From positions 1-48,855 of the forward strand of contig JANQKI010000175.1 of NCBI GenBank assembly GCA_028281165.1: 48,855 nucleotides of DNA, written 5' to 3'. Shown in pieces: positions 32,801 through 41,094 of the stretch. The notes beneath the pieces were generated by a model. It had not been told where the DNA came from, ran no database searches, and worked only from the letters and a program-made list of their open reading frames with translations. How positions within the stretch are numbered: position 1 is the stretch's first letter; each line of letters starts with the position of its first letter. The stretch is from Opitutaceae bacterium (GTDB taxonomy: Bacteria > Verrucomicrobiota > Verrucomicrobiia > Opitutales > Opitutaceae). The position numbers and the translations under genes are program-made.

Positions 32801-32801
32801 A
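32783..32801. promoter_or_regulatory. Operator-like inverted repeat at the antitoxin start
   Basis: TGCATG-N7-CATGCA, with the perfect palindrome GTGCATGCAC at 32782-32791 inside it. The right arm touches the ATG at 32801. Binding by the antitoxin or complex here would allow autoregulation, as usual in VapBC pairs. Confidence 0.5.
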
Positions 32802-33043
32802 TGGCGACAAAGACGATTTCGATAGATATGGAAGCTTATCGTCGGTTGAGCAGAGCGCGTCGGGATGCGAATGAATCTTTTTCCATGGTGATCAAGCGAG
32901 CTCGTTGGCCAAAGGAAAGGAAAACCTGTGGACGTTTTCTCAGATTATCCGAAGGGCATCCCCAAATCCCTTCTGAAACCCTCTCTGCCTTGGACGAAGC
33001 CCAAGAAGAAGATGCGCCTCCCGAGAACAAATGGAGCGATTGA
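32801..33043 (+). CDS. vapB: VapB-type antitoxin
   Basis: An 80-residue antitoxin candidate. MATKTISIDMEAYRRLSRARRDANESFSMVIKRA (residues 1-34) matches the N-terminal DNA-binding part of the VapB/DUF217 antitoxin family, where the usual pattern is TISLDEEAYERLK...ESFSDVIKR. The C-terminal half is acidic and would wrap the toxin. The ATG at 32801 is preferred over the one at 32786, because the family starts at this MATK-type residue and the latter would add five residues. No Shine-Dalgarno is visible. The last 13 nt overlap the toxin gene, so translation is coupled. Confidence 0.8.
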   Translation: MATKTISIDMEAYRRLSRARRDANESFSMVIKRARWPKERKTCGRFLRLSEGHPQIPSETLSALDEAQEEDAPPENKWSD

Positions 33044-33429
33044 GTTTTGATACGACTTTTCTTATCGATTTGCAAAGAGAGCGATGCCGTGGTGAAGCCG
33101 CAAAGCGACCCGCCCATCGATTTCTTCAGGCGAATGATCAAGCGACTATTGAGGTCTCCGCTGTTGTTTTGGGCGAATATGCAGAGGGATTTGCCGAACC
33201 TCGCGATGCGATAGAATTATTAATTCGCGATACGAATGTGCTTTCTATCAATGAGGAAGTTGCTATCCGCTATGGCGTTCTCGTTCGCCAATTGCGGGAA
33301 ACGGGTCAACTGATAGGGACCAATGATCTTTGGATAGCCGCCACCAGCCTCACTTATGGGCTTCCCCTCGTAACAAGAAACCGTGAGCACTTTGCGCGGA
33401 TCAGCCAGCTCACCGTTGTTTCCTACTGA
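33031..33429 (+). CDS. vapC: VapC-type PIN-domain ribonuclease toxin
   Basis: A 132-residue PIN domain. FDTTFLIDL places the first catalytic Asp at residue 7, VVLGEYAEGF the conserved Glu, and TNDLWIAATSLTYGLPLVTRNREHFARI the later Asp plus the usual C-terminal strand. Family members cut tRNA or rRNA unless bound by their antitoxin. The start overlaps the antitoxin gene by 13 nt. No frameshift or missing catalytic acidic residue is evident, so it should be active. It lies between the surface cluster and the RND operon, a common site for such a mobile addiction module. Confidence 0.88.
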   Translation: MERLSFDTTFLIDLQRERCRGEAAKRPAHRFLQANDQATIEVSAVVLGEYAEGFAEPRDAIELLIRDTNVLSINEEVAIRYGVLVRQLRETGQLIGTNDLWIAATSLTYGLPLVTRNREHFARISQLTVVSY

Positions 33430-33466
33430 TTTACGTTCTCATCCCTAAAGATTTTGCAAAACGCGC

Positions 33467-33490
33467 TTGACAACATACCAACTGGTCGGT
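33467..33490 (+). promoter_or_regulatory. -35 element with TetR operator-like repeat, copy 1
   Basis: TTGACA at 33467-33472 is followed by CATACCAACTGGTCGGT (33474-33490), an imperfect palindrome with outer arms TACC and GGT. An exact copy is at 34164-34180. Placement over the promoter of the TetR gene fits autorepression. The -10 is unclear. Confidence 0.7.
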
Positions 33491-33537
33491 TTTTTATGAC
33501 TCATAACTTTTCATTCATACTTCATAATTAACTCAAC

Positions 33538-34146
33538 ATGTCTCCTGTTCGCACACCTGAAGAAACGCGCATGAAGATCCTGGAAACGGCGCTGGATCTC
33601 TTTCATCGCGGTAGCTTTACGGGGACGAGCATCAATCAGATTGTCGACAAGGCGGGGATCACGAAAGGGGCCTTGTTTCATTACTTTAAGGGGAAGAATG
33701 AGTTGGGCTATGCCGTAGTCGAAGAGTGTCTTCGTAGGCAGATTCAGGAGCACTGGATTACGCCCCTGGCCACCTCTGTGGATCCGATTAATGACATGCT
33801 GGCGATCCTTGATAAGATGTCGCAGATGTTGGTTGATGAGCCTCATATTTTAGAGTGCGGCTGCCCCCTTAACAATCTCTCGCAAGAGATGTCATCCCTG
33901 GACGATACATTCCGTCTCAAGCTTCTGGAACTCTACAGGGAGTGGGAGCTTGCCATCGAGAAATCCATTCGAGCTGGGATCGATGCGGGCAATGTGAGAA
34001 GCGATGTTGACCCCGAGTCAGCCTCTTCCGCTATCGTCGCCCTTCTGGAAGGTAGCATTGGTATGATCAAGGCCCACCAGAACATGGAGTATGTGTCCCG
34101 CGTGGGCCAGGGCATCACCCGCTTCTTGCTTTCTCTCAAGCCTTAA
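33538..34146 (+). CDS. TetR/AcrR-family transcriptional repressor
   Basis: A 202-residue regulator. Residues about 10-60 form the TetR DNA-binding domain (TRMKILETALDLFHRGSFTGTSINQIVDKAGITKGALFHYFKGKNELGYAVVEE), which contains the typical GITKGALFHYFKGK recognition helix. The rest is a helical ligand and dimer domain with two Cys residues close together near 105-107 (ECGCP). It lies 74 nt upstream of the RND exporter gene, and both genes carry the same 17-nt operator-like repeat. It is expected to sense a lipophilic compound and derepress the exporter. The signal is unknown. Confidence 0.93.
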   Translation: MSPVRTPEETRMKILETALDLFHRGSFTGTSINQIVDKAGITKGALFHYFKGKNELGYAVVEECLRRQIQEHWITPLATSVDPINDMLAILDKMSQMLVDEPHILECGCPLNNLSQEMSSLDDTFRLKLLELYREWELAIEKSIRAGIDAGNVRSDVDPESASSAIVALLEGSIGMIKAHQNMEYVSRVGQGITRFLLSLKP

Positions 34147-34163
34147 AAAATTTTCCCACTCTT

Positions 34164-34180
34164 CATACCAACTGGTCGGT
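34164..34180 (+). promoter_or_regulatory. TetR operator-like repeat, copy 2
   Basis: CATACCAACTGGTCGGT is identical over 17 nt to 33474-33490. It lies 40 nt upstream of the exporter start and would block its promoter when TetR is bound. Confidence 0.75.
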
Positions 34181-34220
34181 ACCTCACTTTAATCTGATAA
34201 CGCTACTTAGGAATTGTAAT

Positions 34221-36590
34221 ATGAATTCGGATACACCTGAATACTCTACCTGGACGGAACGTCTGGCGGATCGAACGCTTCGCTATCGTTGGCTGGTCAT
34301 TGTTGGCACTTTGTTTTTCGTCTTCGGAGCGATGATGGGGGCTAGGAACATAGCTTTCGACAACAGCTATCGCATTTTCTTCTCTGAAGATAATCCTCAA
34401 CTGCAGGCCTTCGATGCCTTGCAGAACATCTATACTAAGGACGACAACGCCATGTTCGTTCTCACCGCAGCCAAAGACTCGATTTACGAAAAAGATTTTC
34501 TCGAGGCAGTGCAGTGGATGACCGACGAAGCCTGGAAACTTCCTTTCACGCGTCGTGTTGATTCCATTACAAATTTCCAGAATTCTGTCGCTGAGGGAGA
34601 CGATCTCTTTGTCGATGATCTCGTCCCTTACGATGTGCCGCTTGCGGATAAGGAGCTTAAAGACATTCGAGAAATCGCGCTACGCGAGCCAGCTCTCTTT
34701 AATCGACTGATCAACGACCGGGGCTACACGACCGGTATCAACGTTACAGTTACATTTCCTGAGAAAAGCATCACTGAAGTTCCCGAAGCTGCGGCAGCGG
34801 TGCGAGCGCTTTCGGCCAAATTCCAAGAGAAATTTCCAGGAATATCGGTCCATACTGCTGGCGTGGTCATGATGAACAACGCTTTTGCCGAGTCCTCTCA
34901 GCTCGACATGATGACCATCATGCCCGCCATGTTTATCGCCATTTTCATCATTATGGCGATATTGCTGCGATCTGTCTTTGGAACCCTGGCTGCTGGAGCC
35001 GTTATCTTTTTCACCATTCTTTCCGCTATGGGAATGATGGGGTGGTACGGAATCAATCTCAGCCCGCCTCTGGCAAGCGCCCCTACCATGATCATGACCC
35101 TAGCGGTTGCTGATAGTATTCATATTCTCGTCACATTCATCAATGAACTGCGTAATGGTCGGAAGAAGCGAGAAGCTATCATAGAAAGTGTCCGAGTAAA
35201 CTTCATGCCGGTTCTGCTTACCAGCGTTACTACCGCGATTGGCTTCATGAGCATGAACTTCAGCGATGCGCCTCCGTTTCGCCATTTAGGAAATGTGGTG
35301 GCGACGGGTGTCATGATTGCTTGGGCTGTTTCGGTATTCTTTCTGCCCGCTTTTGTTTCTCTTTTGCCCTTCCGTATCAAAGCGAGATCTGCATCGAAGG
35401 CCAATCTCTTTGATCGATTCGTCGAGTCTCTAGTGTGCCGTCGTGTAGCCTACCTTAGCGGATCCGTCGCCGTCGTTGTCTTTATGGCCGTAATGATTCC
35501 CCGTCTCGAATTGAATGACCAGTGGGTACAGTATTTCGATAAGGGCATGGAGTTTCGCGACCATGCTGACTATGCCGAGGAAAACCTTACCGGGATGAAC
35601 AATTTCGAGTTCTCCCTGCCAGCAGGTGAGAGTGGCGGCATCAGTAATCCTGAGTATTTGGAGACGCTTGATAGATTTGCCAATTGGTATCGCGAGCAAG
35701 CGGATGTCGTTCAGGTTAACACTCTTGCCGATGTTATGCGTCGCCTGAACATGAACATGCATGGAGATGATCCGGCGTATTATAAAATCCCTGACAACAG
35801 GGAATTGGCTGCTCAGTACCTACTATTGTTCGAATTCTCGCTTCCCTACGGATTGGATCTCAATAATCAGATCAATGTAGACAAATCCGCCACGCGAGTG
35901 ACCGTGACCACAAAGGACGTTCCGACAAAGGAACTCCGGTCGCTAATCGATAGGGGCGAGGCTTGGCTGGTAGAAAACGCTCCGGCATATATGCAAGTCA
36001 AAGCGGCCAGCCCAACGGTCATGTTCGCCCACATCTCCGAGCGGAATATCAAGAGTATGCTTGGTGGGACTTTCCTTGCTGTAGTTGCCATTTCATTACT
36101 TTTAGGTTTCGCCCTGAAGAGCAGTCGATTCGGACTGATCAGCCTTATTCCCAACCTGGTGCCAGCAGTTCTAGGTTTTGGGGCTTGGAGCCTTTTGTAT
36201 GGCCAGGTGGGACTCTCGCTGGCGATGGTCTCTGGAATGACGCTCGGTATTGTTGTCGATGATACAGTGCATTTTCTCAGCAAGTATCTTCGAGGGCGTC
36301 GCGAGAAAGGACTGGATGGCGAGGATGCGGTTCGCTATGCTTTCCAGACGGTAGGCAAGGCTTTGGTGATTACGACCATTATTCTTGCCTTGGGTTTTGG
36401 CATCCTTGGCTTCTCGTCTTTCCAAATGAATAGTTGGATGGGCCAGCTAACGGCCATCGTAATCGTTTTTGCCTTGATTGCCGACTTCGTCCTGCTGCCC
36501 GCATTCCTGTTGACTATTGACAGGAAGAAAAAAGCCCAACGTATCGAGCAATTGGATATGGAGCCAGAACCAATTTACGTCCGATCTTAA
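34221..36590 (+). CDS. MMPL/RND-family transporter (hydrophobe exporter-like)
   Basis: A 789-residue RND protein with the duplicated layout of helix, periplasmic loop and five helices. The first helix is near 27-45. Large loops are at about 55-225 and 430-600. Helix bundles contain APTMIMTLAVADSIHILVTFI and, in the second half, MTLGIVVDDTVHFLSKYLRGRREKG, whose two Asp residues probably form the proton relay. Relatives export lipids, hopanoids or siderophores across the inner membrane. A weak AGGA lies 8 nt before the ATG. It is repressed by the adjacent TetR gene. The next genes encode a LolA-like protein and an outer-membrane barrel, which suggests lipid or lipoprotein transport. Confidence 0.9.
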   Translation: MNSDTPEYSTWTERLADRTLRYRWLVIVGTLFFVFGAMMGARNIAFDNSYRIFFSEDNPQLQAFDALQNIYTKDDNAMFVLTAAKDSIYEKDFLEAVQWMTDEAWKLPFTRRVDSITNFQNSVAEGDDLFVDDLVPYDVPLADKELKDIREIALREPALFNRLINDRGYTTGINVTVTFPEKSITEVPEAAAAVRALSAKFQEKFPGISVHTAGVVMMNNAFAESSQLDMMTIMPAMFIAIFIIMAILLRSVFGTLAAGAVIFFTILSAMGMMGWYGINLSPPLASAPTMIMTLAVADSIHILVTFINELRNGRKKREAIIESVRVNFMPVLLTSVTTAIGFMSMNFSDAPPFRHLGNVVATGVMIAWAVSVFFLPAFVSLLPFRIKARSASKANLFDRFVESLVCRRVAYLSGSVAVVVFMAVMIPRLELNDQWVQYFDKGMEFRDHADYAEENLTGMNNFEFSLPAGESGGISNPEYLETLDRFANWYREQADVVQVNTLADVMRRLNMNMHGDDPAYYKIPDNRELAAQYLLLFEFSLPYGLDLNNQINVDKSATRVTVTTKDVPTKELRSLIDRGEAWLVENAPAYMQVKAASPTVMFAHISERNIKSMLGGTFLAVVAISLLLGFALKSSRFGLISLIPNLVPAVLGFGAWSLLYGQVGLSLAMVSGMTLGIVVDDTVHFLSKYLRGRREKGLDGEDAVRYAFQTVGKALVITTIILALGFGILGFSSFQMNSWMGQLTAIVIVFALIADFVLLPAFLLTIDRKKKAQRIEQLDMEPEPIYVRS

Positions 36591-36632
36591 TGACAACTTA
36601 ATCCACTGAAACACACTTAACCTAGAACTTCG

Positions 36633-37430
36633 ATGAACGACAAGATTAGTAAAACGCTAGCATTCAAGCTAGGAGCTCTGTTAGCTGCTATGCCTCTGAC
36701 TGCCAACATAACGCCCGAGCAACGCGGTCTCGAAATCGCAGTGGAAGTCGATCTGCGCGATACAGGATTTGGCGATACGAAAGCTGAAATGGAAATGATT
36801 TTAGCTAATCGCCATGGAGAAAAAAGCCAGCGCCAAATGGCGATGCGTACCTTAGAAGTAGAGGGTGATGGCGATAAAACGCTAATCACTTTCGATCAGC
36901 CACGCGATGTCAAAGGAACGGCTTTCCTTTCGTTTACGCATAAGGAAGGGCCAGATGATCAATGGCTTTACCTGCCGGCTCTCAAGCGGGTTAAGCGCAT
37001 CGCCTCGAACAACAAATCAGGACCCTTTGTGGGCAGCGAATTCGCCTATGAGGATCTCTCTTCTCAAGAGGTTGAAAAATATACTTACAAGTTCATCCGC
37101 GATGAAGAAGTGGATGGAGCGCCATTTCATGTAATCGAGCGATATCCTGTTGATCGAAAATCTGGTTACACGCGGCAAGTTGTTTGGGTAGATAGAAATC
37201 GTTACATTGTCACTCAAATCGATTTCTATGATAGAAAAGACGAGCTGCTCAAAACGCTCGCGTTCGAGGACTACCAGCAGTATCTCGACAAGTTTTGGCG
37301 AGCTGATCGCATGATGATGGTCAATCATCAGACAGGAAAGCAAACGGAGCTTTTGTGGAGCGACTACCAGTTTGGCAACGACTACACGAGTCGGGATTTT
37401 GATCAGCGCAGCCTGCAGAACGCTAGATAG
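36633..37430 (+). CDS. Outer membrane lipoprotein-sorting protein (LolA-like, periplasmic)
   Basis: A 265-residue protein with a signal peptide (KTLAFKLGALLAAMPLTANI). It is followed by the LolA-like domain typical of proteins beside MMPL transporters: RGLEIAVEVDLRDTGFGDTKAEMEMILANRHGEKSQR, KTLITFDQPRDVKGTAFLSFTH, QWLYLPALKRVKRIASNNKSGPFVGSEFAYEDLSSQ, and later WRADRMMMVNHQTGKQTELLW. LolA folds bind acyl chains in a half-barrel. It starts 42 nt after the exporter stop and probably carries the exporter's cargo through the periplasm to the outer-membrane protein. The cargo is not identified. Confidence 0.87.
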   Translation: MNDKISKTLAFKLGALLAAMPLTANITPEQRGLEIAVEVDLRDTGFGDTKAEMEMILANRHGEKSQRQMAMRTLEVEGDGDKTLITFDQPRDVKGTAFLSFTHKEGPDDQWLYLPALKRVKRIASNNKSGPFVGSEFAYEDLSSQEVEKYTYKFIRDEEVDGAPFHVIERYPVDRKSGYTRQVVWVDRNRYIVTQIDFYDRKDELLKTLAFEDYQQYLDKFWRADRMMMVNHQTGKQTELLWSDYQFGNDYTSRDFDQRSLQNAR

Positions 37431-37489
37431 TTGGGCATTATTTGGAACATTATTTTTTGAATACATCCAATTGAGGCTTGGGTCGATTG

Positions 37490-38698
37490 ATGAAGACTAT
37501 TTTTGAGGCAAAAAAAGTGTGGTGGTTGCTGGGGCTGCTGTCCGCAGCTCCGGCAACCATTTTAGCCTCCGAATGGTCAGGCTATTTAACTGCCGAAATC
37601 CGCGCTTTCGAGCGTTCGCCCTTGGATGGGGAGCAGAAGGGCGGCGCTAGCGCGGCGGCGATTTTCGAAAGCGAATTCTATCAAGAATGGAATGATGGCG
37701 ATCAAGCGTTAGAGTTTACGCCGTATTTCCGAATCGATTCTCACGATGAGGAACGCGATCTAATTGATATTCGCGAGCTTTCCTACCTTCACGTCCACGA
37801 AGATTGGGAGTTCCGCGTTGGAATCTCGAAGGTCTTTTGGGGCGTTGCCGAGTCTCAGCACCTGGTGGATACCATCAATCAAACTGACTTGGTAGCCAAT
37901 CCTGACGGCGAGGACAAACTCGGGCAACCAATGGCTCAAGCGGTCTACGTTAGTCGTTATGGCGATTTCAGCGCGTTCGTTCTACCCTATTTTCGTGAAC
38001 GGACCTTCCCCGGTCGTGAAGGTCGGTTACGTAGTATTCCTTGGGTCGATACAGACAATCCAATTTATGAATCCAGTGACGAGGACGCTCATGTTGATTT
38101 CGCTTTTAGGTGGTTCAATGTTATAGGAGATTTCGATATCGGATTGCATTACTTTAGAGGCACAAGTCGCGATCCTGGTTTTATCCCCGAGGGCGATTCG
38201 TCTGGCAGGGCTGTTCTGCGACCTTACTATCAGCAGATGGATCAAGTGGGACTCGATTTGCAATACACCAAGGAAGGCTGGCTATGGAAGCTTGAGGCTT
38301 TGGGTCGAGAAACTTCAACGGATCGCTACAGCGCGATGGTAGGAGGATTTGAATACACGATTTACGGTTTGTTTGGTTCCAGCATGGATTTAGGTTTGCT
38401 TACCGAAGTTCATTTGGATTCCCGAGGACTCGCTGCTCCGACTCCCTTCAATCGCGATGTTTTTGCTGGAGGACGCTTAACTTGGAATGACGATGCTGAC
38501 ACTAGCCTTATCGCCGGCGCTTTCTATGATCCGGATAGCGGATCGACTTTGGGAAGGGTCGAATGGGAACGGCGGTTGAAAAACAGCTACAAACTCGAGA
38601 TCGAAGCTCAGAAGCTAACCAACATCGATCCGAGAGATCTCTTTTTCTCTTTGAGACGAGACAGCTTTCTGCAAATAGCGATCAGCCGCTATTATTAA
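37490..38698 (+). CDS. Outer-membrane beta-barrel protein of the RND operon
   Basis: A 402-residue protein with a signal peptide (VWWLLGLLSAAPATILAS). The rest is a series of amphipathic beta strands rich in aromatic residues ending in QIAISRYY, a terminal aromatic as expected for a barrel signal. Motifs such as DIRELSYLHVHEDWEFRVGISKVFWGVAESQHLVDTINQTD recall the DUF1302-like and porin-like proteins often found next to MMPL and LolA-like genes. The ATG at 37490 is preferred over the TTG at 37478, with TGAGG about 13 nt upstream. It likely provides the outer-membrane end of the pathway. Confidence 0.75.
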   Translation: MKTIFEAKKVWWLLGLLSAAPATILASEWSGYLTAEIRAFERSPLDGEQKGGASAAAIFESEFYQEWNDGDQALEFTPYFRIDSHDEERDLIDIRELSYLHVHEDWEFRVGISKVFWGVAESQHLVDTINQTDLVANPDGEDKLGQPMAQAVYVSRYGDFSAFVLPYFRERTFPGREGRLRSIPWVDTDNPIYESSDEDAHVDFAFRWFNVIGDFDIGLHYFRGTSRDPGFIPEGDSSGRAVLRPYYQQMDQVGLDLQYTKEGWLWKLEALGRETSTDRYSAMVGGFEYTIYGLFGSSMDLGLLTEVHLDSRGLAAPTPFNRDVFAGGRLTWNDDADTSLIAGAFYDPDSGSTLGRVEWERRLKNSYKLEIEAQKLTNIDPRDLFFSLRRDSFLQIAISRYY

Positions 38699-38735
38699 GG
38701 TAGAAAATTTCGTAGCCAAAGAAGAACCATTAATA

Positions 38736-38755
38736 AATCATGGCTAGCCATGATT
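38736..38755. promoter_or_regulatory. Perfect 20-bp palindrome over the deacetylase start
   Basis: AATCATGGCTAGCCATGATT is identical to its own complement. It spans the ATG of the deacetylase gene at 38750 and contains another ATG at 38740 that leads to a stop after eight codons. It could be an operator, an RNA hairpin hiding the start, or both. Confidence 0.7.
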
Positions 38756-39607
38756 CTCTTCACTGATGAAGCGTGTCTCGGTTACGAGCAGGAGGGCCAC
38801 CCTGAAAGGCCCTCTCGAATCGCGAGCTCTTTGAATCATCTGAGGAATTCCAATCTCTCTCTTGAGTGGGGCGAATTCGAAAAAGCGGAGGATAGCGTTT
38901 TGCTCAAAGCTCATTCTTCCGAGCATCTAGATCGCCTTGATCAACCTCGTGATTTCGATTTGGATACGCCATATTTTGAGGACATTTCACGTTTAGCCAA
39001 GCTAGCTACGGGAGCTGCTCTCGCTTCGATGAATCACGCGCTTAACGGTGATGGCGCCTTTAGTCTGATGCGACCTCCGGGGCATCATGCGGAGCGAGCC
39101 CAAGCCATGGGTTTTTGTTACCTCAACCACATTGCCATTTGCGCGATGGAAGCTCGAGATAGAGGAATGGATCGCGTTGCGGTTTGGGATTTCGATGCTC
39201 ATCACGGCAATGGAACGGAAGCCATTCTCTTTGGCGTCGAAGGCATCCGCTACGCCTCGGTCCATCAAAGCCCCTGTTATCCAGAAACGGGATTAAGCTC
39301 TGTTGAGAACTGCTTCAATTTCCCCGTACCTCCTTTTTGCCCGATTGACGAGCATATGGAGGCTCTTTCTGAATCCTGGAAAACCTTGTTGGAATTCGAT
39401 CCGCAACTCGTTCTTGTCTCGGCTGGTTTTGATGCCTATGAACTTGATCCCATTACACAAATGCGATTGAGAAAGGAAAATTTCCAGACGCTTGGCAGCT
39501 GGATTAAGGAGGCAGGTTTGCCTACTGCCGCTTTGCTTGAGGGTGGGTACAGCGATGACTTGCCGCTGCTCATCGAAAGTTTCCTCGAGGGGTGGATTGA
39601 GAGCTAG
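38750..39607 (+). CDS. Histone deacetylase family (acetoin utilisation/acetylpolyamine-type) hydrolase
   Basis: A 285-residue zinc hydrolase of the arginase-deacetylase fold. PPGHHAERAQAMGFCYLNH lies near residues 108-127 and the zinc and catalytic motif WDFDAHHGNGTEAILF near 143-159. SAGFDAYELDP near 223-233 carries the third metal ligand, and EGGYSDD near 263-269 supplies the catalytic-loop Tyr. Bacterial relatives remove acetyl groups from polyamines or proteins. The substrate here cannot be told from sequence. The start codon lies within a 20-bp palindrome. The stop is 9 nt before the RNase D gene. Confidence 0.92.
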   Translation: MILFTDEACLGYEQEGHPERPSRIASSLNHLRNSNLSLEWGEFEKAEDSVLLKAHSSEHLDRLDQPRDFDLDTPYFEDISRLAKLATGAALASMNHALNGDGAFSLMRPPGHHAERAQAMGFCYLNHIAICAMEARDRGMDRVAVWDFDAHHGNGTEAILFGVEGIRYASVHQSPCYPETGLSSVENCFNFPVPPFCPIDEHMEALSESWKTLLEFDPQLVLVSAGFDAYELDPITQMRLRKENFQTLGSWIKEAGLPTAALLEGGYSDDLPLLIESFLEGWIES

Positions 39608-39616
39608 CAGGTCTGT

Positions 39617-40729
39617 ATGGAAGAAATCAGTTACGAGTTTATTGATACTCAAGAAGGCGTAGACAAGCTATGCCTATTACTCGCCAAGGAAGATGAGTTG
39701 GCCTTGGATAGCGAGGCTGACAACCTGCATCATTACGATACGCGTCTTTGTTTAGTCCAACTGAGATTTGATAAAAAGACGTATCTTCTGGATGTACTCG
39801 CCGACCTGAACCTGGATGAGTTTTGGAAGACTCTCGGTCAAAAGCATCTCATCATGCACGGCAGCGATTTTGATTTGAGGCTGTTTCGGGACTTCTCGAA
39901 TTTCAAGGCTGCCAGCTTGTTCGATTCCATGCTGGCATCCCAGCTTCTGGGAATAAAACGTATTGGTTTGGCTGCTTTGCTCGAGGAATTCTTCGACATC
40001 AAGCTTCCCAAGGATAGCCAGAAGAGCGACTGGTCGCAGCGTCCCCTCACGGAGAAGATGCTTCGCTACGCTGCTAACGATGTGCAATACCTGTTTCAAT
40101 TGCGCGACAGCCTTTTAGGCAAGATCAAGGAATTAGGCCGAGAGGACTGGCTACGTCAGCGCTGCGAATATCAAATCCAAACGGCCCTCTCAGGTTTTCC
40201 TGATAATGACAAACATTCCTGGCGTATTGGAAAATCGGATAAGCTCGATGCTCGAGGCCAGGCGGCTCTCTATGAATTGTGGCATTGGCGGGAATCCTTA
40301 GCCTCCCGGTTGGATCGCCCCCCCTTCAAAGTTCTAGGCAACGATTTCCTGATTTCCTTGTCCGAAGCGACTTCCGAAGGGAACTGGGAGTACGTCTTTG
40401 AATCCCTGCCCATCGGGATACGGCGTCGCAAACGCCAGGGCTTAGTAGACGCCTTGAAGCGAGGCGAGACTCGCGACCTGGGTACAGTGCCCAGGCGCCC
40501 TCAAAGAGTGGATACGAAGGGCCCCCTCTCGCAAGCGGAGCTTGATCGGCAAGAAAGCATCAAACTCTACCGCAATAAACGAGCCGACGAGCTCTCAATC
40601 GACCCCACCCTGATAGCGACACGAAGCATTGTTGCTCAACTCGCTCGGGATCCTAAGAATCTAGATGGGCTCCTTGAATGGCAGAAAGAGCTACTCATGC
40701 CTTGTCTGAACGGGAATCTTTCTTCCTAG
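39617..40729 (+). CDS. rnd: Ribonuclease D
   Basis: A 370-residue 3'-5' exoribonuclease of the DEDDy group, involved in tRNA 3' maturation. LALDSEAD (Asp32, Glu34) is Exo I, MHGSDFDLRLF near 79-89 Exo II, and LRYAANDVQYLF near 149-160 Exo III, with Tyr and Asp in the right spacing. An HRDC domain follows at about 205-285. The C-terminal 80 residues form a second HRDC-like helical region ending in LLMPCLNG. AGG lies about 7 nt before the ATG. It follows the deacetylase gene by 9 nt and may be cotranscribed with it. Confidence 0.92.
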   Translation: MEEISYEFIDTQEGVDKLCLLLAKEDELALDSEADNLHHYDTRLCLVQLRFDKKTYLLDVLADLNLDEFWKTLGQKHLIMHGSDFDLRLFRDFSNFKAASLFDSMLASQLLGIKRIGLAALLEEFFDIKLPKDSQKSDWSQRPLTEKMLRYAANDVQYLFQLRDSLLGKIKELGREDWLRQRCEYQIQTALSGFPDNDKHSWRIGKSDKLDARGQAALYELWHWRESLASRLDRPPFKVLGNDFLISLSEATSEGNWEYVFESLPIGIRRRKRQGLVDALKRGETRDLGTVPRRPQRVDTKGPLSQAELDRQESIKLYRNKRADELSIDPTLIATRSIVAQLARDPKNLDGLLEWQKELLMPCLNGNLSS

Positions 40730-40813
40730 ATTTGTGTTTGTTGCCTTATTTCTCTTGTTGCCCTTGTTGGCATTTGGCGCAAACTTCCTCCTAAAACACG
40801 AATCCCTCCACTC

Positions 40814-41074
40814 ATGAAAAAGAACATCCTCTTCCCGCTTTTCGGCCTACTCTTGATCCTCGTTTTTTCTGCAGGGTGCGCTTCGCCGCAAACCACTTAC
40901 GGGAAAAGAGAGGTTAATCTCCTGGGTGGAATTGTTAAAGCGGAGCAAGGTTCATACAATCGGGCTGGACCGCTAACTTTCACGCTTAAGACTTCAGATG
41001 TCACGCCGCGAACCCAGCTAAAAGGCGATAAGGTGACTCTCCTTTGGGGATTGATTACCTTTGTTGACGAATAG
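40814..41074 (+). CDS. Small lipoprotein
   Basis: An 86-residue protein with a lipoprotein signal. Basic MKKN, a hydrophobic LFPLFGLLLILVF and the lipobox SAGC put the lipidated Cys at residue 22. The mature part is short and ends in LWGLITFVDE. It has no domain that I recognise. It is separated by about 85 nt from the RNase D gene and by 20 nt from the OleC-like gene. The function is unknown. Confidence 0.72.
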   Translation: MKKNILFPLFGLLLILVFSAGCASPQTTYGKREVNLLGGIVKAEQGSYNRAGPLTFTLKTSDVTPRTQLKGDKVTLLWGLITFVDE

Positions 41075-41094
41075 TCTGTCTATTCGACTTTCCA

